Part shown: positions 59,301-64,000 of the stretch, one piece after another
How positions within the stretch are numbered: the stretch's first letter is position 1
Layout: every line of letters begins with the position of its first letter
Source: DASQFQ01 sp963811595
GTDB lineage: Bacteria; Actinomycetota; Thermoleophilia; Solirubrobacterales; Solirubrobacteraceae
Reading direction: 5' to 3'
Assembly: GCA_963811595.1 (NCBI GenBank)
Contig: CAWERW010000002.1
Coordinates: forward strand, 62,001-126,000
Length of the DNA: 64,000 nucleotides
Made by a program: the position numbers and the translations under genes
The notes under the pieces: generated by a model
Seen by the model: the letters and a program-made list of their open reading frames with translations, nothing else
Database searches by the model: none
What the model was told of the DNA's origin: nothing

Positions 59301-62300
59301 CCGCAGCTTCGTCGTCAAGGACCCGGCGGGCACCGCCGTCGCCGCCGGCGTGACCTACAACGCGGGCACTCGCACCGCGACGCTGACGCCGTCGGCGCCG
59401 CTCGGGCTCGACCGGCTGCACACCGCCGAGCTCACCACCGCCGTGCGCGGCGCCGACGGCGCCCGCCTCGCGACGCCGGTCGTGTGGAGCTTCCGCACGG
59501 CGAGCTGCCCCTGCACGCTGTGGTCGAGCGAGGCCCAGCCCACGAACACCGGGCTCGACGTGCGCGACGGCCGCTCGGGCGCCGGGCCGTTCTCCTACGA
59601 GCTGGGCACGAAGATCACCGTCTCGTCGCCGATGGAGCTCGTCGCGCTGCGCTACTGGCGCGATCCGGGCGAGACCGGCTCCCACACCGGCCGCGTGTGG
59701 ACGAGCTCCGGCACGCAGATCGCCTCGACGACGTTCCGGCGCGAGGGCGCGAGCGGCTGGCAGCGCCAGGCGCTCGACGAGCCGGTGACGCTCGATCCCG
59801 GCGAGACCTACGTCGTCTCGGTCGGCATGAACGCGCGCTTCGCGTTCACGCCGCAGGGGCTCGCCAACCCGCTCGTCAACGGGCCGCTGAGCTCGGTGAC
59901 GAGCTCGGTCAACGGCGTCTTCGGCGCGAGCGCGGGCAGCTTCCCGACCAACAGCTGGAATGCCAGCTCGTACTTCGTCGACGCCGTCGTGCGCGACCCC
60001 ACCGGCACGCCGATGACGCCGCACGTGAGCCAGTTCAGCCCCAGCAACGGCGCGGCCGGTATCGGCCCGCGCGAGAACGTCCGCGCCACGTTCGACGTGC
60101 GCATGGACGCCTCCACGATCGACGACGAGTCCGTGTACCTGACCGCGCCCGACGGCTCGCGCTTCCCGGGGAGCGTCGCCTACGACGCCGGCACGCGCAC
60201 CGTGACGCTCGACCCCGTGGGTTCGCTCGAGCTGTCGACCACCTACACCGCGCGGCTGACCAACGCGATCCGCTCCGACGACGGGTCGCGGCTCGCCGAC
60301 GGCGTGTCCGCCTCGTTCACGACCGCGGCGACCGCCCCGCCCGAGGTCGACGCGCGCACGCCGGACGGCGGCGCCACCGCCGTGCCCGTCGACGCCGCGG
60401 TCCGCGTCCGCTTCGACCGCCCGCTCGACCCGGCGACGCTCGACGACGAGACTTTCACGCTCCGCACCGCCGCCGGCGCGGCCGTGCCCGCGGCGCTGAC
60501 CTACGAGGCGGCCACGCGCACCGCCGTGCTCACGCCCAGCGCCTCGCTCGCCGCCACGTCGACCTATCGCGCCGAGGTCACGACCGGCGTCCGCGCGGCC
60601 GACGGGACGGCCAAGTCCGCCACCGAGTCGTGGACCTTCCAGACCGGAGTGCCAATCGCGGTCACGCGCCGCACGCCGGGCCCGCTGGTCACGGCCGCGT
60701 CGCCGGAGACCGCCGTGCGCGCCGAGCTGTCCAAGGCGCTCGACCCGGCCACGCTGACCGCGAGCACGTTCTCGCTCGAGGACGCCGGCGGCCCGGCGGT
60801 CGCGGCCGCGCTGAGCTACAACCCCGCGACGCGCTTGGTCTCGCTGATCCCGACCGCCGCGCTCAGCCCGGGCGCGACCTACACCGCCCGCCTGGCGGGG
60901 ATCCGCGCCCTCGACGACCAGTCGCTCTCGGCGCCCGTCGTGTGGACGTTCACGACCGCGCTCTCGGCCCCGCCGGCCCCGGCCGCGGTCTCGTTCTCGC
61001 CCACCCCCGGCGCCGCCGAGGTCTCGGGCTCGGCCTCGCTACGCGTACGCTTCGACCGGGCGCTCGATCCCGACTCGGTCGACGCGCAGACCGTGCAGCT
61101 GCGCAACGCCTCCGGCACCCCGATCGCGGGCGCGCTGAGCTACGACGCGGCGACGAGCACGGTCCGCCTCAAGCCGGCTGCCTCGCTCGCGCTCCACAGC
61201 ACCTACGACGTCGCGATCTCGACGAGCCTGCGCAGCGCCGACGGCAGCCGGCTCGCGAGCGCGCTGAACTGGAGCTTCACGACCGGCGGCTGCCCGTGCT
61301 CGATCTGGGGCGACCAGGACGCGCCGGCCTCGACCGGCCTGCCGACCGTCGACGGCCGCCCCGGCGGCTTCCACGACTACGAGCTCGGCACGAAGCTGCG
61401 GGTCACCGAGCCGACCGAGCTCGTCGCGCTGCGCTACTGGCGCGACGCCAGCGAGACGGGCGCGCACGTCGGGCGCGTGTGGAACGGCAGCGGGACCCAG
61501 ATCGCGAGCGCCACGTTCACCGGCGAGACGGCCTCGGGCTGGCAGCGCCAGCGCCTGGCCGGCCCGGTCACGCTGCAGCCCGGCACGACGTACACCGTGT
61601 CCGTCGGCGTCAACACGCGCTACGGAATGACGCGCTCCGGTCTCGCCGGCCAGCTGAGCACCGGGCCGCTGATCGCCGACGGCGGCGCAAACGGCGTCTT
61701 CAACGACGAGGCGGGCAACTTCCCGAGCCAGAGCTGGAGCTCGAGCGCGTACTTCGTCGACGCGGTCGTGCGGCTTCCGGGCGAGCCCCGCCACGTGCCG
61801 CAGGTCGTCTCCACCACCCCGCTCGACGCGGCGTCCGGCGTCGCGTTCGACACCACGGCGATCGAGGCGGCGTTCAACGTCCCGCTCGATCCGGGCACGG
61901 TGACCGCGCAGTCGTTCACGCTGCGCGCCGCCGGCGCGTCTTCCGACACCGCGGCGACGGTGTCCTACGACGCCGACACCGGCACGGCGCGGCTGCGCCC
62001 GAACGCGTCGCTGCGCGCGAACACCACCTACACGGCCCGACTCTCGACCGCGATCCGCTCCGACGACGACACCCCGATGCCGAGCGCGTACACGTGGACG
62101 TTCGTGACCGCCGGCGCCGCCGCGCCCGCCGTCGCGGCGACGACGCCCGCGGACGGCGGCACCGGCGCCGGGGTGGCCGGCGCGATCACCGCCCGCTTCG
62201 ACCAGGACCTCGACCCCGCCACGGTGACCGGCGGCACGTTCACGCTCACCGGGCCCTCCGGAGCCGTCGCGGCTGCCGCGAGCTACGACGCCGCCACCCG

Positions 62301-62922
62301 CAGCGCGGTGCTCACGCCGACGTCCCCGCTCGCCGGCGGCGCCACCTACACGGCGCGGCTCACGACGGAGATCGAGAGCGCCGCCGGCGTGCCGCTCGCC
62401 GCCCAGGTCACGTGGAGTTTCACCACGCAGGCGTGTCCGTGCTCGTTCTTCTCGCCCTCGACCGCGCCCGCCACCGAGCACCTCGACGTCGCCGACGGCC
62501 GCGGCGCGGGGGACTGGAGCTACGAGCTCGGCCTCAAGTTCCGGGTCACCGCGCCGACCACGCTGAACGCCATCCGCTTCCACAAGGACCCGGACGAGGC
62601 CGGCACGCACGTCGGCCGCCTGTGGACCGCCGACGGCAACCTCGTCGCCCAGACGACGTTCTCCGGCGAGACCGGCTCGGGCTGGCAGCAGCAGTCCTTC
62701 AGCTCGCCCGTCTCGCTGGCCCCCGGCCAGACGTACGTCGCCTCGGTCAGCTTCAACGACTACTTCGGCATGACCGCGGACGCGCTCGCCGAGCCGATCG
62801 CGCGCGGCCCGCTGGTCAGCGTCGCCGATGGCAACAACGGCGTGTTCGCGCCGGCCGCCGGGACCTTCCCGACCGGCTCCTGGCGCTCGAGCAGCTACCT
62901 GATCGACGTCGTCGTCGGCTGA
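56344..62922 (+). CDS. Giant secreted protein: FN3, dimethylformamidase-like, Big_5 and DUF4082 domains
   Basis: A 2,192-residue exported protein. The signal peptide spans about residues 10-38 after RARPPGFRRPSS. FN3 (about 42-125) and a dimethylformamidase-like region (about 135-620) follow, with STYQAYNFYGG, GIHDEYWTGEMREA, VYWKTRLE and LIGWEWDQRFDNGFSPAG, paralogous to the protein at 50254. Then ten Big_5-type domains alternate with three DUF4082 domains (about 1054-1219, 1650-1812, 2031-2192), each opening CPC and ending YFVDAVVR or YLIDVVVG. DUF4082 is found with secreted glycan-related proteins of unknown function. A surface protein that acts on or displays glycan is inferred. A shorter start is not evident; GTG 56344 follows TACGAT. 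Confidence 0.82.
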   Translation: MTRARPPGFRRPSSVAACLVLATLTILALPGGASVQGASTAPAGLTAVSLDDRIVVAWDAVGGATGYRVYRGSSPESVSTLVGSPGGSTTTFTDSSVDAGDTAYYAVRAVDGGGQSPLSNVSGAKSVSAACGSSQPIVRENCMPGTRNWTGGFIVPVEDDGIEGFATATSIEAGQSVNFKADVGAGAAPPVRIEVYRNGWYDGEQGRLMTTIPGLTGTDQPACHNNAETGMTDCSNWSTSATLTTTTAWPTGVYMVKFVREDNGFENEVPLVVRDDGADPDLLYKLPVSTYQAYNFYGGKSLYDSFSEGANTISGGKRAVEVSFDRPYVQSRSALDWYSDWYGRTDLPLLSWLERQGYDVGYVTDTDVQAHPARLRDAKAVVNGIHDEYWTGEMREAAEDARDAGVSLVFPGANGVYWKTRLETSATTGVANRVLVCYKTTAGGPVDPSGSHTGTWRDPAGANRPENALQGVQYIGDSGFAPIKVSAAEGRDRFWRHTEVASLAPGTSRNVGSRLIGWEWDQRFDNGFSPAGLDTLASSPVSGNLLTDAGRVYTSGPAVSNVTRYRAPSGAFVWSSGTNNWSTGLARNETGNGEPNSIIQQATLNLLTDMQVQPATPAAGMVTEPPGPPSVTGSTPASAAVGVSTKASPTVTFDRSVDPFTLRDEFTLTGPGGQAVEATVTWDENSLTGKIDPAGQLDALTLYTARVGTGVKSWSGETLGAVRTWSFTTGLGEPPEVASTTPADGATNVPIDTTVRVRFDRQVDPTTLTAASFSLRNASGTAIPGSIDYDAATRTATLTPTAPLAGTTQYTARVTTAVRGDDNTPLTAQVTWSFTTGTTLDVVRRVPDPLGPYAGAASPDTAVRAEFSRLVDASTLDTTSFQLRDSGGNPVPATVSYNAATRVGSLMPNGPLANAATYTARLSGVRAADGSPLGGTVTWQFTTALTPPPAPAVSSRTPLGGATDVDTRSTVRVTFDRAIEPDSLDDRSFVVKDPAGTAVAAGVTYNAGTRTATLTPSAPLGLDRLHTAELTTAVRGADGARLATPVVWSFRTASCPCTLWSSEAQPTNTGLDVRDGRSGAGPFSYELGTKITVSSPMELVALRYWRDPGETGSHTGRVWTSSGTQIASTTFRREGASGWQRQALDEPVTLDPGETYVVSVGMNARFAFTPQGLANPLVNGPLSSVTSSVNGVFGASAGSFPTNSWNASSYFVDAVVRDPTGTPMTPHVSQFSPSNGAAGIGPRENVRATFDVRMDASTIDDESVYLTAPDGSRFPGSVAYDAGTRTVTLDPVGSLELSTTYTARLTNAIRSDDGSRLADGVSASFTTAATAPPEVDARTPDGGATAVPVDAAVRVRFDRPLDPATLDDETFTLRTAAGAAVPAALTYEAATRTAVLTPSASLAATSTYRAEVTTGVRAADGTAKSATESWTFQTGVPIAVTRRTPGPLVTAASPETAVRAELSKALDPATLTASTFSLEDAGGPAVAAALSYNPATRLVSLIPTAALSPGATYTARLAGIRALDDQSLSAPVVWTFTTALSAPPAPAAVSFSPTPGAAEVSGSASLRVRFDRALDPDSVDAQTVQLRNASGTPIAGALSYDAATSTVRLKPAASLALHSTYDVAISTSLRSADGSRLASALNWSFTTGGCPCSIWGDQDAPASTGLPTVDGRPGGFHDYELGTKLRVTEPTELVALRYWRDASETGAHVGRVWNGSGTQIASATFTGETASGWQRQRLAGPVTLQPGTTYTVSVGVNTRYGMTRSGLAGQLSTGPLIADGGANGVFNDEAGNFPSQSWSSSAYFVDAVVRLPGEPRHVPQVVSTTPLDAASGVAFDTTAIEAAFNVPLDPGTVTAQSFTLRAAGASSDTAATVSYDADTGTARLRPNASLRANTTYTARLSTAIRSDDDTPMPSAYTWTFVTAGAAAPAVAATTPADGGTGAGVAGAITARFDQDLDPATVTGGTFTLTGPSGAVAAAASYDAATRSAVLTPTSPLAGGATYTARLTTEIESAAGVPLAAQVTWSFTTQACPCSFFSPSTAPATEHLDVADGRGAGDWSYELGLKFRVTAPTTLNAIRFHKDPDEAGTHVGRLWTADGNLVAQTTFSGETGSGWQQQSFSSPVSLAPGQTYVASVSFNDYFGMTADALAEPIARGPLVSVADGNNGVFAPAAGTFPTGSWRSSSYLIDVVVG
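58226..61779 (+). repeat. Two long super-repeats of four Big_5 domains plus one DUF4082
   Basis: The coding sequence shows a higher-order repeat: block 1 (about 58226-59997) and block 2 (about 60016-61779) each contain four Big_5-like domains followed by one DUF4082 domain, with matching order of sub-types (the third Big_5 of each starts with an RR-x-P-x-P type motif and the fourth with a PPAP linker). A shortened third block, two Big_5 plus one DUF4082, follows to the C-terminus. This indicates duplication of a unit of about 1.8 kb. Confidence 0.7.
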
Positions 62923-62931
62923 CCGGCCCGA

Positions 62932-62951
62932 CCCTGGCTGATCGTCCAGGG
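62932..62951 (+). terminator. Hairpin after the second giant gene
   Basis: CCCTGG pairs with CCAGGG around an 8-base loop, starting 10 bases after the stop codon. There is no T-run. A further GC-rich inverted stretch lies just downstream, before the next promoter. Confidence 0.45.
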
Positions 62952-62971
62952 GGCTCCGGCGCCGCCGGCCC

Positions 62972-62977
62972 TATGGT
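62972..62977 (+). promoter_or_regulatory. -10 element TATGGT of the last glycosyltransferase gene
   Basis: TATGGT ends 6 bases before the ATG at 62984 and no ribosome site lies between, consistent with a leaderless start. Confidence 0.45.
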
Positions 62978-62983
62978 CGCCTC

Positions 62984-64000
62984 ATGTCCCGGACGGACCC
63001 GATCGGCGTCGTCTCCTTCCCACCCGTGCTCGAGGCGAACTGCTTCCAGCGGATGCTCTACGACGCCCTCGGCGAGCACGGCTACGCGGTCGTGCCCGGC
63101 CACTTCAAGGCCGGCTGGCTGGCGCGCAACCGCGGCCGCGCCCGCGTCCTGCACTTCCACTGGCCCGAGGCGTGGTACCGCCACTACCCGAGCCCGCGCG
63201 GACCGCTGACCTGGCTGAAGGTCGCGCTGTTCGTCGCCCGGCTCGCCGCGGCGCGGGCGCTCGGCTACCGGATCGCCTGGACCGTCCACGAGGTCTTCCC
63301 GCTCAACGGCGGGGGCGATCGCGTCGACCGCGTGGCCCTCGGCTCGCTGGCGCGCGCGTCGCGCGTCCTGATGGCCAACGACGAGCAGACCGCCGAGCGG
63401 GCCGTCGCCGAGCTCGGTGACGCCGCGAAGAAGGTCGCGGTGGTGCCCCACTCGTCCTACGTCGGCGCCTACCCCGAGGGGCGCTTGCGCGCGGACGTCC
63501 GCGACGAGCTCGGCGCCGGCCCCGACACGACCGTCTTCCTCCTCTTCGGGCACCTCAGCGCCTACAAGCGCATCGAGTGGTTCGTCGACGCCTTCCGCGC
63601 GGCCGCCCTGCCCGACGCGATGCTGGTGGTCGCCGGCCTGGTCATGGACGAGGGCGCGGGCGCGGCCGTCGAGGCGGCCGCCGCCGAGGACGACCGCGTG
63701 AAGGCGCTGCTGGAGTTCATCCCGGACGAGCGCGTGAGCGAGCTGTTTGCCGCCACCGACGTCGCCGTCTGCCCGCGCCAGGACGGCGGCACCTCGGCCG
63801 TGCTCCTGCTCGCGATGTCGATGGGCGTGGCCCCTCTGACCGCCGCGGTCCCGACCTACGAGGCCCTGACCGGCGGGGACGAGGCCGCGTGGCTATTCGC
63901 CGCGAACGACCACAACTCATTCATCGAGGCCCTCCACCGAGCCTGCGCCGACCCCCAGGGGAGCGCCGAGCGCGGAGCGCGCGGGCTCGAGCGGATGGCG
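62984..64000 (+). CDS. Glycosyltransferase (GT4-like), truncated by the window end
   Basis: The first 339 codons of a GT-B glycosyltransferase; the frame is open to the last base. The start MSRTDPIGVVSFPPVLEANC leads into an acceptor domain (LHFHWPEAWYRHYPSPRG, WTVHEVFPLNGGGDRVD). The donor domain has VFLLFGHLSAYKRIEWFVDA and the C-terminal DVAVCPRQDGGTSAVLLLAM, where nucleotide-sugar donors bind. It resembles GT4 enzymes of surface glycan synthesis and fits the surrounding polysaccharide region. The missing C-terminus should add about 30-60 residues. Confidence 0.82.
   Translation, partial: MSRTDPIGVVSFPPVLEANCFQRMLYDALGEHGYAVVPGHFKAGWLARNRGRARVLHFHWPEAWYRHYPSPRGPLTWLKVALFVARLAAARALGYRIAWTVHEVFPLNGGGDRVDRVALGSLARASRVLMANDEQTAERAVAELGDAAKKVAVVPHSSYVGAYPEGRLRADVRDELGAGPDTTVFLLFGHLSAYKRIEWFVDAFRAAALPDAMLVVAGLVMDEGAGAAVEAAAAEDDRVKALLEFIPDERVSELFAATDVAVCPRQDGGTSAVLLLAMSMGVAPLTAAVPTYEALTGGDEAAWLFAANDHNSFIEALHRACADPQGSAERGARGLERMA

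Overview
The window is very GC-rich and gene-dense, with no gene-free stretch longer than about 250 bases. It looks like chromosomal DNA of a high-GC actinobacterium, most probably a Thermoleophilia/Solirubrobacterales-type organism. That placement is inferred from the mix of a stressosome, an aa3 and a caa3 oxidase, actinobacterial-style small regulators, GTG/TTG starts and many starts lying 6 to 11 bases after a TANNNT hexamer. No rRNA, tRNA, CRISPR array, insertion sequence or phage gene was recognised.

Layout. Bases 1-9.8 kb hold assorted metabolism and surface genes: the tail of a 3-hydroxyacyl-CoA dehydrogenase, a secreted subtilase, a BNR-repeat protein, a SnoaL-flavin monooxygenase fusion, thioredoxin reductase, two membrane proteins (YbhN/UPF0104-like and PAP2), a PuuD-like amidotransferase and an enoyl-CoA hydratase. 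Bases 9.9-24.7 kb form a respiration and stress block. An A1-type aa3 oxidase set (subunits II and I, heme O synthase, two small membrane proteins) is followed by an RsbU/R/S/T/X stressosome cassette, a CBS protein, an AraC-type regulator, an A2-type caa3 oxidase operon with CtaG, and a convergent cytochrome c-cupredoxin lipoprotein.

Bases 24.7-39.8 kb hold a glycosyltransferase, a zinc-ribbon protein, a lipoprotein, a GAF-GGDEF-HD-GYP protein, a cold-shock protein, HIT and M28 proteins, and a minus-strand housekeeping operon: acpS (frameshifted), NAD(P)HX repair, CBS, alanine racemase, CCA transferase. A two-component pair (PAS histidine kinase and NarL-type regulator) follows.

Bases 39.8-64 kb are a cell-surface polysaccharide region. 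A structured leader precedes a tightly overlapping operon: two small unknown proteins, a nucleotide-sugar dehydrogenase, a LuxR-type regulator, an initiating sugar-phosphate transferase, a GT2, a flavin oxidoreductase, a multi-spanning glycosyltransferase, an epimerase and a flippase. Two giant secreted proteins follow (1,615 and 2,192 residues). They share an FN3 plus N,N-dimethylformamidase-like head and carry different repeat tails (LamG/Ig versus Big_5/DUF4082). A Gfo/Idh/MocA oxidoreductase lies between them and a truncated glycosyltransferase ends the window.

Two global observations matter. First, 16 gene starts fit a leaderless pattern, in three cases with divergent promoters packed into 30-51 bases. 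Second, genes between about 37.5 and 44.7 kb carry apparent single-base frameshifts (acpS, the sugar dehydrogenase, the sugar transferase, the GT2). These most likely reflect sequence errors, but they split or falsely fuse proteins and should be checked.
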